A DNA stretch of 61,696 nucleotides, taken from NCBI GenBank assembly GCA_946553045.1, contig CAMNRO010000012.1:1-61696 (forward strand), written 5' to 3'. This document shows positions 35,938-43,236 of the stretch, one piece after another. Source of the stretch: an uncultured Porphyromonadaceae bacterium (GTDB taxonomy: Bacteria > Bacteroidota > Bacteroidia > Bacteroidales > Muribaculaceae). Positions within the stretch are counted from its first letter, which is position 1. Every line of letters starts with the position of its first letter. The notes below the pieces were generated by a model that had not been told where the DNA came from, did no database searches, and saw only the letters and a program-made list of their open reading frames with translations. The position numbers and the translations under genes were made by a program.

Positions 35938-37250
35938 TGGACAGGCCCAACCATCCTCGGAATCTCACACGAAGCATGTGGCGCAACTGGGCCGTAGCAT
36001 ACGGAGCCATCACGCTCCCGCTGGTGCTATCGCTCTTCATGTCGCTTACATGGTTGCCATTTGCCGTTCTTTTCGAAGTGTATGCTCTGACGACACTGCG
36101 AAAGTCCGATATGCTGAATTCTCTGAACCGCTGCTCGGTTCTGCCCCGCATTGCCATACGCACGCTGCTTGTATCGGCGCTCATCATGATAGTCATCAAC
36201 ATCATGTGCACCGACTGGCTAATCCCGACCGTATGGCGTCTGAGGGTCTACAACAACGAGATTCCTTTCATCGTCTGCCTCATAGTGTCGCCGGTGACAG
36301 TGCTTTTCTGCTCTCTGTCGCTGTGGTTCGGGCTCGGAGCGTCCGAATGCCGCAAGTGCCAGCGCCGTCACGGGTTCTATGCCGGCGACAGCATGGCTGC
36401 GACCCTGTACTACCGCGAGGCCCGCTATCAGACCACCGTCCTGATGAGTCTTTCGGCCGTGATGGGAGCAGTGGAATACTGGTATTATTTCGCCCGATAC
36501 ATCAACGCCAATTTCAACGACCCGGACCGCTTCTTCTTCATCTATATGCCGCTGGTCATCTACGGCTTGTCGCTGCTGATGCTTCGCGGCCGATACGAGT
36601 CTATGACCCTGCTCTGCGAAGCTCTGGCAAACGCTACGGGCGCAGGACATTCGGGCACACTGGTGCGCTATCTTGTGTTCAACGACGACAATCTGCTGCT
36701 CCACCAAAGTGCCGACGGCTTATGGGATACACCAGTCGAAGGTCGAGTAGAGCGAAAAGCTTCAATGGGCGACCACGAAGCACGCCTCCTCTTCAATGAA
36801 CTGAGCGGAATCAATGATTTTGCGCTGCGCTACTGCTATACCAACCGCGCTTTTGCCTCCGATACAAACATGATACACTATGCCGTCTTTGTCGACAGCC
36901 CCGACAATGTCACTATCGACGACAAAAAGCGGTGGTTCAACCCGTATATGCTCGACAGTTGTCTTGCATCAAATATACTCAGTCCTATTCTGGCCAATGA
37001 GCTTTACCGGATACATACAATCACCATGGCCTGGAAGACATATGACCGCGAAGGCCGCCGCCTGTATCCGATAAAGCACTACCGTCCCACATTCCGCCTG
37101 CGCGACCTAAGAAACTGGACCGTCGACTATGACGACGACTCGTGGCTCGATGTGGCCAATCGCAATGAAGACCGCCGGTTCTATCGCCTCCGCCAGCTAT
37201 GGGAACGCATCACCGGCCTTCTGAAACCCAAAAGCCGCAGACTCGGATGA
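35937..37250 (+). CDS. membrane protein with a degenerate NUDIX-like C-terminal domain
   Basis: A 437-residue protein not assigned to a family. The N-terminal half has about six hydrophobic segments (roughly residues 17-37, 38-52, 76-92, 103-127, 155-170, 190-210) and a cytoplasmic-loop motif ECRKCQRRHG with a Cys pair. The C-terminal half (about 235-400) reads like a NUDIX fold: LLHQSADGLWDTPVEGRV, then HEARLLFNELSGI where the NUDIX box would lie, but the REUxEE core residues are mostly replaced, so hydrolase activity is doubtful. It is sandwiched between DPP-IV (1-base overlap) and miaA (4-base overlap), so it is expressed with them. Confidence 0.6.
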   Translation: MDRPNHPRNLTRSMWRNWAVAYGAITLPLVLSLFMSLTWLPFAVLFEVYALTTLRKSDMLNSLNRCSVLPRIAIRTLLVSALIMIVINIMCTDWLIPTVWRLRVYNNEIPFIVCLIVSPVTVLFCSLSLWFGLGASECRKCQRRHGFYAGDSMAATLYYREARYQTTVLMSLSAVMGAVEYWYYFARYINANFNDPDRFFFIYMPLVIYGLSLLMLRGRYESMTLLCEALANATGAGHSGTLVRYLVFNDDNLLLHQSADGLWDTPVEGRVERKASMGDHEARLLFNELSGINDFALRYCYTNRAFASDTNMIHYAVFVDSPDNVTIDDKKRWFNPYMLDSCLASNILSPILANELYRIHTITMAWKTYDREGRRLYPIKHYRPTFRLRDLRNWTVDYDDDSWLDVANRNEDRRFYRLRQLWERITGLLKPKSRRLG

Positions 37251-38158
37251 AAAAAGTGCTCGCAGTTGTCGGCCCTACGGCATGCGGAAAGACCCGCCGC
37301 GGCGTAGCCCTCGCACGCGCCCTCGGAGGCGAGATTGTGAGCGCCGATTCGCGCCAGGTCTACAGACGCATGGACGTCGGCACCGGCAAAGACCTCGCCG
37401 ACTATGGCAACGACGTGCCATATCACCTCATCGACATCGCCGAACCGGGCTCCAAATATAACCTTTTCGAATTCCTGCGCGACTGCCGCCAGGCCGTCGG
37501 CGACATCGAAGCCCGCGGCCGCCAGCCCATCATCGTGGGAGGCACCGGCATGTATGTAGAGTCTTTTCTTAAAGGAATAAAGCTACCCGAAGTTCCTGTC
37601 AACGAAGAGCTACGCGCAGAGCTTTCCTGCAAAAGTCTCGAGGAACTCACGACTATGCTCGCGGCCATGAAAAGGCTCCACAACAGCACCGATGTCGACA
37701 CCTGCGCCCGCGCCATACGGGCCATCGAGATTGAACGATATTACCTCGAGCACCCCGACCTCGCCGCAGACACACGCGGCGCCGAACCAGTGCCTGCTGT
37801 AATTGTCGGCGTCGACATAGACCGCGAAACCCGCCGCACGCTCATCAGCGAGCGTCTGCGCCGTCGTCTTGACCGCGAGGACATGCTTGCCGAAGTCGAA
37901 GGCCTCATTGCTTCAGGCGTAGACCCCGAAGCGCTCATATACTACGGACTTGAATACAAATTCCTGACTCTTCATGTGCTCGGCCGCCTCTCGCGCGCCG
38001 ATATGGAGAGGGAACTCGAGATTGCCATACACCAGTTCGCCAAACGGCAGATGACATGGTTCCGCGGAATGGAACGCCGCGGATTCCCGATACACTGGCT
38101 GCCGTTCGACATGCCCGACACCGAATTCACCGACGCAGTCAAAGCCCTCATGGCATGA
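37247..38158 (+). CDS. miaA: tRNA dimethylallyltransferase
   Basis: A 303-residue enzyme that adds dimethylallyl to A37 of tRNAs reading U-starting codons. The P-loop VVGPTACGKTRRGVALA (residues 7-23), the SADSRQVYRRMDVGTGK catalytic segment, VGGTGMYVESFLKG and the C-terminal KRQMTWFRG are all present. ATG 37247 overlaps the upstream TGA by four bases; a longer in-frame reading starting at 37199 would run through the upstream gene and is rejected. Its own stop overlaps the next ATG by four bases. Confidence 0.96.
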   Translation: MKKVLAVVGPTACGKTRRGVALARALGGEIVSADSRQVYRRMDVGTGKDLADYGNDVPYHLIDIAEPGSKYNLFEFLRDCRQAVGDIEARGRQPIIVGGTGMYVESFLKGIKLPEVPVNEELRAELSCKSLEELTTMLAAMKRLHNSTDVDTCARAIRAIEIERYYLEHPDLAADTRGAEPVPAVIVGVDIDRETRRTLISERLRRRLDREDMLAEVEGLIASGVDPEALIYYGLEYKFLTLHVLGRLSRADMERELEIAIHQFAKRQMTWFRGMERRGFPIHWLPFDMPDTEFTDAVKALMA

Positions 38159-39075
38159 AAAAGCTATCATCAGCCGGGCTTCTCGCACTATGTCTGACTG
38201 CCGCGGCCTCCGACCCTGCTGCCATAGACGTAGGCAACGCCACCGATTTCTCGTATCATGCCCGATATGAACTCAGCGGCTCGGGGCGCCACATCATGTG
38301 GCTTGCATGGCCTCACGACATAGACTCGTCTCAATACAACGCCTCTGTCGAAATCATGGCATCATCGTTCGACGACCCTCTGTTTCCGGCGAAAGCAAGA
38401 TACAAAATCTCGAAAGTATGCGGCAATAACACCTCGGTCTTTGCCCAAGGCGATTTTGAATGCCGCGTCGGCCGCAAGCCGGCATTTTCCATGGTTCTCA
38501 GACGAACGCCGTCGGGCGCAGCTCTCAGCCTCGGCTCCGACAAAGCCGCAGAGACCATTGAAGTACCTTTCGGCGGCGACAGCATTATCGCCAAAGCCGT
38601 CGAAGGAGCCGAAATGCAACGCCACTCACTGATTATCCGAAGCATCGGCAAACGCACGAAAACGCCTTTCGGAAGCCGCGAAGAACTGATGGCCTACCTC
38701 GAGACCTCGACAGACCCGATGGAGGGCATATGGGAATATCTCGACCGCGACATCAACCCCTCCAAAGCCAGACTCGGCGGAAAATACACCGTAGCCACCG
38801 TGCTTTCACCCAATGGCTACGATATTGTATATCTCGATGGAGCTGAAAACGTTCCAGGAGACTGGACATGTCTCGATATAAAAGGAAAACTCACGAATAC
38901 AGCCTTCGAAGGCCACTACGACCTTCTGTGGCTCGCCGCACCGCGTCACGCGGCCGACCATGAGGCCAGCGCCACAATCGGTGTAGGGGGCGAAGTGCTC
39001 GAACTCACATTTCCGACCCTGCGCTCACGCATTCGCTTCCGCAGAACGAGTTATTCACCACCCCCACGACAATGA
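38155..39075 (+). CDS. secreted protein of unknown function at the end of the DPP-IV/miaA operon
   Basis: A 306-residue protein with a short signal peptide (MKKLSSAGLLALCLTAAASD). The mature part is beta-rich: FSYHARYELSGSGRHIMWLAWPHDID, then a middle MEGIWEYLDRDINPSKARLGGKYTVATV and a last sheet region ending SRIRFRRTSYSPPPRQ. The segment from MEGIWEYLDRD to the end may be a lipocalin-like or DUF-type domain seen in Bacteroidetes, but I cannot name it. ATG 38155 overlaps miaA by four bases. It converges on the lipoprotein gene at 39079 with only three bases between the stops and no hairpin. Confidence 0.65.
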   Translation: MKKLSSAGLLALCLTAAASDPAAIDVGNATDFSYHARYELSGSGRHIMWLAWPHDIDSSQYNASVEIMASSFDDPLFPAKARYKISKVCGNNTSVFAQGDFECRVGRKPAFSMVLRRTPSGAALSLGSDKAAETIEVPFGGDSIIAKAVEGAEMQRHSLIIRSIGKRTKTPFGSREELMAYLETSTDPMEGIWEYLDRDINPSKARLGGKYTVATVLSPNGYDIVYLDGAENVPGDWTCLDIKGKLTNTAFEGHYDLLWLAAPRHAADHEASATIGVGGEVLELTFPTLRSRIRFRRTSYSPPPRQ

Positions 39076-39078
39076 AAA

Positions 39079-39564
39079 TCATGCAGTCGGAGTCGTGCCA
39101 CTTATCTCACCGGTCTTTATATCGTAGGTGAGGGTTGTATTGAGCAGCGACAGCGTATATCGCCGGCTGTCGCGCTCCATGCTGAAAACTGAGTCGAGCT
39201 GCTGGGAGTCCTGCAGATAACCATATAATTTCGGAGGCAGCTGATCGAACAGCATCACCTGCGGCAGCGGCATGCCATAGCCGTCGACAATCTCCCAGGC
39301 ATAATCACTGTCGAAAGTAATGCCGGGGCCGTCGTCAATGCGCACATGATAGGTATTACCATTATGAGTATATGACCCGACACCCTCGCCCGGAAAATAC
39401 TTTGACACAAAATCAGCAATCTCCTGAGGCATCTCATTCCATTCGTCATCTCCATGACACGACACAGCCACAGACATGAGCGCTACCGACATTATCAACG
39501 ACAGCAGCAGCTGCAATACAGGCCTCACGTCGGCCACTCTGATTTTTACATTATTCCGGCGCAT
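39079..39564 (-). CDS. lipoprotein with PepSY-like/BLIP-like repeat
   Basis: A 161-residue lipoprotein: hydrophobic signal with lipobox MSVAVSC, then EIADFVSKYFPGEGVGSYTHNGNTYHVRI and LPPKLYGYLQDSQQLDSVFSMERDSRRY. The IxxFxxxYFPG start and strand-turn-strand layout fit the putative beta-lactamase-inhibitor-like PepSY-like (DUF2874) family of Bacteroidetes, of unknown role. I choose ATG 39564 because upstream in-frame residues are not signal-like. A 23-codon frame with a strong AGGAGG site at 39551-39619 overlaps this start. Confidence 0.65.
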   Translation of the reverse strand: MRRNNVKIRVADVRPVLQLLLSLIMSVALMSVAVSCHGDDEWNEMPQEIADFVSKYFPGEGVGSYTHNGNTYHVRIDDGPGITFDSDYAWEIVDGYGMPLPQVMLFDQLPPKLYGYLQDSQQLDSVFSMERDSRRYTLSLLNTTLTYDIKTGEISGTTPTA

Positions 39565-39694
39565 ATTTTTCACTTTTAGAGCATTCGTTATGATTCCATA
39601 ACATTTGCGGCTCTCCCATTGTTCGCCTCCTTTATTTCGAAACGAGAAGACGGCAACTGGTGCCGGCACATAATATCAGAACTTTCTTATTCTT

Positions 39695-41035
39695 TTAGAA
39701 GAAACAGCCATATACCCAGCCTGAGATTGTGGCCATGACGATTACCAAAGCGACATAAATCACTGTCTTTTTCGTGCCCATCACGCTGCGTATGACAAGC
39801 ATATTCGGAAGCGACAGCGAGGGGCCGGCAAGCAACAGTGCAAGAGCCGGGCCTTTACCCATGCCGGAGGCAAGCAAACCCTGTATAATCGGCACTTCGG
39901 TAAGAGTGGCGAAATACATAAAAGCTCCGGTAAAACTTGCGAAGAAGTTTGACATTAACGAATTGCCGCCAACCGCCCATTCAACCCAACTATTGGGAAT
40001 AATACCGGGCAGCTCCACACCGTCGTGCGTTGAGCCGAGCAGGAATCCGGCTGTCAATACTCCGACTCCAAGCAACGGCAGTATCAACCTGGCAAATCCC
40101 CACGAAGAGAGAGCCCATTCACGGTTCTCATCGTCGTTTTTGTCGCACAACAGCACAATGGCAAGCACAGCGACAGACACAATCATAGGCACAAGGGGTG
40201 CCAGTTTTGCATCGGCAATGAAGCCATTAGCTACAAAAGCTGAAACTGCGACGGCGACAGCTCCGAGTATAATCCACCGGGCTTTCAGATGGAGGATTTT
40301 CACAAGTATCACACACAGACCTATTGCAAGGGCCGATGTTATCCACCATTTTGCCTCATAGATAGCAGCCCAGACTCCACGGTCGATTGCCGCAGGTGCG
40401 CCCCAGTTGGCAAACACAAGTATTGCCACGAGTGTAAAAAAGAATACCGCAGTTTTCCAAAGCGGGCGTTTTTCCGGGAGGGACACGATATTCATCTGTT
40501 CCGTCTCTTTATCCCGTTCTTCTTTACGGAAGATAAGCGACATCACAAGCCCGATTACGACTGCAAACATAACGGCACCAACGATACGGGCAAGTCCCAT
40601 TTCCAGTCCGAGGATACGGGCTGTGAGGATTATCGAGAGAATGCTGATGGCGGGGCCGGAATATAGAAACGCTATTGCCGGGCCAAGTCCGGCTCCACGC
40701 TTGTATATGCTGGTGAACAACGGGAGAATAGTGCATGAACACACGGCAAGGATACCTCCCGATACTGAAGCCACGGAATATGACACCCATTTCTTTGCAT
40801 TAGCACCGAAATATTTTAAAACCGCTCCCTGACTTACGAACACCGCAATAACACCGGCTATGAAAAAAGCCGGGAGAAGGCAGAGAACTATATGCTCGCG
40901 GGCATACCATTTTGCGAGGTCAAGGGTTGAGTGTATGGCTGTCAACAGCGTTTCACTGTTGACGGGCATGAAAAACACTGTCAGAAATATGACAACTGTC
41001 CATATAAGAAACTTGACTTCCTTTTGTGTATCCAT
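39695..41035 (-). CDS. ArsP/YraQ-family permease (DUF318)
   Basis: A 446-residue membrane protein with about 10-11 segments in two related halves. The DUF318 hallmark GGILAVCSCTILPLFTSIYKRGAG and its pair TGAFMYFATLTEVPIIQGLL / GPALALLLAGPSLSLPNML are present. Family members with the CSC motif include ArsP, which exports trivalent organoarsenicals, and other metal(loid) exporters. It is the last gene of the minus-strand ars-like operon, 22 bp after a thioredoxin-like gene. The substrate here is inferred from operon context. Confidence 0.8.
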   Translation of the reverse strand: MDTQKEVKFLIWTVVIFLTVFFMPVNSETLLTAIHSTLDLAKWYAREHIVLCLLPAFFIAGVIAVFVSQGAVLKYFGANAKKWVSYSVASVSGGILAVCSCTILPLFTSIYKRGAGLGPAIAFLYSGPAISILSIILTARILGLEMGLARIVGAVMFAVVIGLVMSLIFRKEERDKETEQMNIVSLPEKRPLWKTAVFFFTLVAILVFANWGAPAAIDRGVWAAIYEAKWWITSALAIGLCVILVKILHLKARWIILGAVAVAVSAFVANGFIADAKLAPLVPMIVSVAVLAIVLLCDKNDDENREWALSSWGFARLILPLLGVGVLTAGFLLGSTHDGVELPGIIPNSWVEWAVGGNSLMSNFFASFTGAFMYFATLTEVPIIQGLLASGMGKGPALALLLAGPSLSLPNMLVIRSVMGTKKTVIYVALVIVMATISGWVYGCFF

Positions 41036-41057
41036 AACTATCTCTATTGCAGCCGGG

Positions 41058-41480
41058 TCATATGCCGAGAGCTTTTTTCACCTCATCGGCAGATGGAACG
41101 CGACCTTTTATCTTTACCACACCGTCAACGACCACCACAGGTGTAGCCATAATATTGTATTTCATCATTTCGGCTATGTCCTCGATTTTTGACAGGTTGA
41201 CATCGAGATTATTCTCGCTTATCACCCGCTCCACGACCCTATATGCCTCCTTGCACCTGGCGCATCCGGGCCCAAGGACAAGAACCTCGCCGACCTTCGC
41301 GCCGAGAGCTGCAGCCCAGCACGAAGTTTCAGCGGATTCGCTTGATTCATCTGAGTCTCCGCACGATTGTGCCGGTTTCACATCGTCTTCCACAATCATG
41401 TTGCTGTTGCAGCAACATCTTTTCTTTTTAGAAGAGAAGAGTGTTGTCCAGAAACCTTTTTTTGATTCTTTTTTATCCAT
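41058..41480 (-). CDS. thioredoxin-fold redox protein with a cysteine-rich N-terminus (ArsE-like position)
   Basis: A 140-residue protein. Residues about 63-140 form a small thioredoxin/glutaredoxin-like domain with the active site GPGCARCKEA (C-x-x-C) and the cis-Pro turn IMATPVVVVDG. The N-terminal 60 residues are charged and cysteine-rich (KKKRCCCNSN and a later SCGD and TSCW), which could bind a soft metal(loid). Such redox-active disulfide proteins accompany DUF318 permeases and occupy the arsE place in arsEFG clusters. 17-bp gap to arsG upstream, 22-bp gap to the permease downstream. Confidence 0.75.
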   Translation of the reverse strand: MDKKESKKGFWTTLFSSKKKRCCCNSNMIVEDDVKPAQSCGDSDESSESAETSCWAAALGAKVGEVLVLGPGCARCKEAYRVVERVISENNLDVNLSKIEDIAEMMKYNIMATPVVVVDGVVKIKGRVPSADEVKKALGI

Positions 41481-41498
41481 GCTTTTCCGTTTTTACAA

Positions 41499-42206
41499 TT
41501 AAAAGTACATTATCATGCAGTAGTATATACCTACTGTCATGAAAATGACACCGACAAGATTATTCAGCAATTTTTGGACTGTGCGTAATTTTCCGTAGAA
41601 CACACCGACCTTTTCAACACTAAAAGCGAGAATCCATGCCACAGCAAGAACAGGGAGAGCGGTTGCGACGGCAAACAATACCGGAAGAAGCCATCCGGCA
41701 CTTGCCGTAACAGACATCGGTATCAACATTCCGAAGTAGAAAACGCCACTCGTCGGGCAGAAAGCCATCGCGAAGAGCACACCAAGCGACAAGGCTCCCC
41801 AGCCGCCTTTGCGGGCAAGCCCTTCACCGTTGCCGCCGAAACCAAACTGAGGTATATTAAGTCGGTGTCCGAACAGCATGAAAAGTCCTATAAGCGACAA
41901 TAACGGTCCAAGCAGAAGCTCGCCCCATTTCCCGATAGCCTTCTGTATGCCGAACACGCTTACACCCTCTTTCAGAATTGAGATAAGTATAATGCCAAGA
42001 ACGGTATAGGCAATTACACGACCAATGGTGTAAAGAACTCCGTTTCGGAAAATGCGTCTGCGGTTCTCGATATCCCTGCTGATATAGCCTATTGCGGCGA
42101 TATTGGCAGCAAGCGGACATGGCGATATGGCAGTAAGCAATCCCAACAGGAAGGCAGTCAGAGCCGGGGCGGTGCTATTGTCAAGTAAATCCTGTAACCA
42201 GTCCAT
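41499..42206 (-). CDS. arsG: ArsG-family / DsbD-like transmembrane electron transporter
   Basis: A 235-residue protein with six to seven membrane segments of the CcdA/DsbD type. Two conserved Cys-Pro sites are seen, AISPCPLAANIA (near residue 30) and AFCPTSGVFYFG (mid-protein), the pair that passes electrons across the membrane in this superfamily. Bacteroidetes relatives are named ArsG and, together with ArsE and ArsF, were tied to reduction of aromatic nitroarsenicals. It overlaps the arsF stop by one base. Confidence 0.8.
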   Translation of the reverse strand: MDWLQDLLDNSTAPALTAFLLGLLTAISPCPLAANIAAIGYISRDIENRRRIFRNGVLYTIGRVIAYTVLGIILISILKEGVSVFGIQKAIGKWGELLLGPLLSLIGLFMLFGHRLNIPQFGFGGNGEGLARKGGWGALSLGVLFAMAFCPTSGVFYFGMLIPMSVTASAGWLLPVLFAVATALPVLAVAWILAFSVEKVGVFYGKLRTVQKLLNNLVGVIFMTVGIYYCMIMYF

Positions 42207-42640
42207 TATTTCAATGATTGCCGGATTTTGTCAGCAAGACCGTCCTTGAAGCCGTCCGGATTATTACTGGCATTTCTGAAGCCAAACTCAGTTAGATTGT
42301 TGCGATTCTCCTGCCCGTCTTTCCATTTGTTGACAAAGAGAGAAGACCATGTCACTTCGTACTTGTCGGCTATTTTTTCTCCTTCCCGGGTAGAAATGTC
42401 CACTGTCTTAAATACGACATCGCCACTTTTAAGCTCATTTGCAAAGAGAGTATTCACTACCTCTCTTGTGTTCTTCTCGATAGCCATACAAGTGACACAG
42501 CGTTGTTTCCCGTGGAAATATATCACTTCCACTCTATCCTTTTCAGGAGATTTTTCAGCGGCTGTATTCTCTCTGCTTACGCATGAAATCAGCCCAATCA
42601 TAAGGACGAAGATTGTCAGTAACTTTCTCATATGTTTCAT
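42206..42640 (-). CDS. arsF: ArsF-family periplasmic thioredoxin-like lipoprotein
   Basis: A 144-residue lipoprotein (lipobox IGLISC, Cys 20). The mature part has a thioredoxin-like fold with the redox motif RCVTCMAIEKNTRE (C-x-x-C) and VIYFHGKQRC. It matches the ArsF family, described as a subunit of a nitrophenyl-compound nitroreductase that works with ArsE and ArsG. Acting outside the inner membrane it would receive electrons from ArsG. It follows arsR by 58 bp and its stop overlaps arsG by one base. Confidence 0.8.
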   Translation of the reverse strand: MKHMRKLLTIFVLMIGLISCVSRENTAAEKSPEKDRVEVIYFHGKQRCVTCMAIEKNTREVVNTLFANELKSGDVVFKTVDISTREGEKIADKYEVTWSSLFVNKWKDGQENRNNLTEFGFRNASNNPDGFKDGLADKIRQSLK

Positions 42641-42698
42641 ATATCCAATTAAATTGCAATTCGCCGAATTACGAATAATAAGAATAAAAAAATAGTGC

Positions 42699-43028
42699 TC
42701 ACGAGCAGCAGCTATTCTTTTTCGATGGGCAGCAGTCGTCGAGCATCTGTGAAAACAGTCGCTTTGCCAAATTCCAGTTATCAGAGTTTATGCAATATTT
42801 TACCTTCGGAGGTTCGATAGTACCTTGTATCAGCCCAGCCTCTTTCAACTCACTCAGATGTTGCGACACAGTGGCCTTCGCAATCGGAAGCACCTCGTGT
42901 ATGTCGCCAAAGAAACATTCGTTTCTCTGAGCTAAAAAATGCAGGATAGCAATGCGGGTGGGATGCCCCATCGCCTTTGCAAACCTTGCAAGCCTCTCCT
43001 GGTCAGGTGTTATATCTAATTTTGCCAT
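42699..43028 (-). CDS. arsR: ArsR/SmtB-family metalloregulator
   Basis: A 109-residue winged-helix repressor: AKAMGHPTRIAILHFLAQRNECFFGDIHEVLPIAKATVSQHLSELKEAGLI is split over residues 18-67 with the recognition helix TVSQHLSELKEAG. Candidate metal(loid) ligands are C38 just before the HTH and a cysteine-rich C-terminus (C99, C100, C107, C108). It is the first gene of the operon arsR-arsF-arsG-thioredoxin-permease and probably represses its own promoter until the inducer binds. Its stop is 58 bp before arsF. Confidence 0.9.
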   Translation of the reverse strand: MAKLDITPDQERLARFAKAMGHPTRIAILHFLAQRNECFFGDIHEVLPIAKATVSQHLSELKEAGLIQGTIEPPKVKYCINSDNWNLAKRLFSQMLDDCCPSKKNSCCS

Positions 43029-43050
43029 ACTATCTCCAGTTTGATGTTCG

Positions 43051-43081
43051 CAAAATTACAAACAATATCTGATACTTCCAA
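43051..43081 (-). promoter_or_regulatory. promoter and candidate ArsR operator
   Basis: Minus strand TTG (43081-43079), 20 bp, TAATTTTG (43058-43051), 22 bases before the arsR ATG. Between the two elements an inverted repeat TATC-T-GATA (43066-43074) is placed where a repressor would block polymerase. The operator call is inference. Confidence 0.65.
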
Positions 43082-43219
43082 CAGTAAACTTCAACATTGA
43101 CCTATCAACTGCCCGATATCACCAAAATCTGCTTCATGATGATTGTTAGACAACTGACGCCACCCGAGGTATTAGCATTTAATAACATTTCGGGTAAGGA
43201 TGATTTGGTCTGGTTGAAG

Positions 43220-43227
43220 TAATTTTG
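43220..43227 (+). promoter_or_regulatory. -7 element of the TonB-dependent receptor gene
   Basis: TAATTTTG, nine bases before ATG 43237 and fifteen before ATG 43243. Divergent from the arsR promoter, 139 bp away. Confidence 0.5.
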
Positions 43228-43236
43228 CAATTCCAA

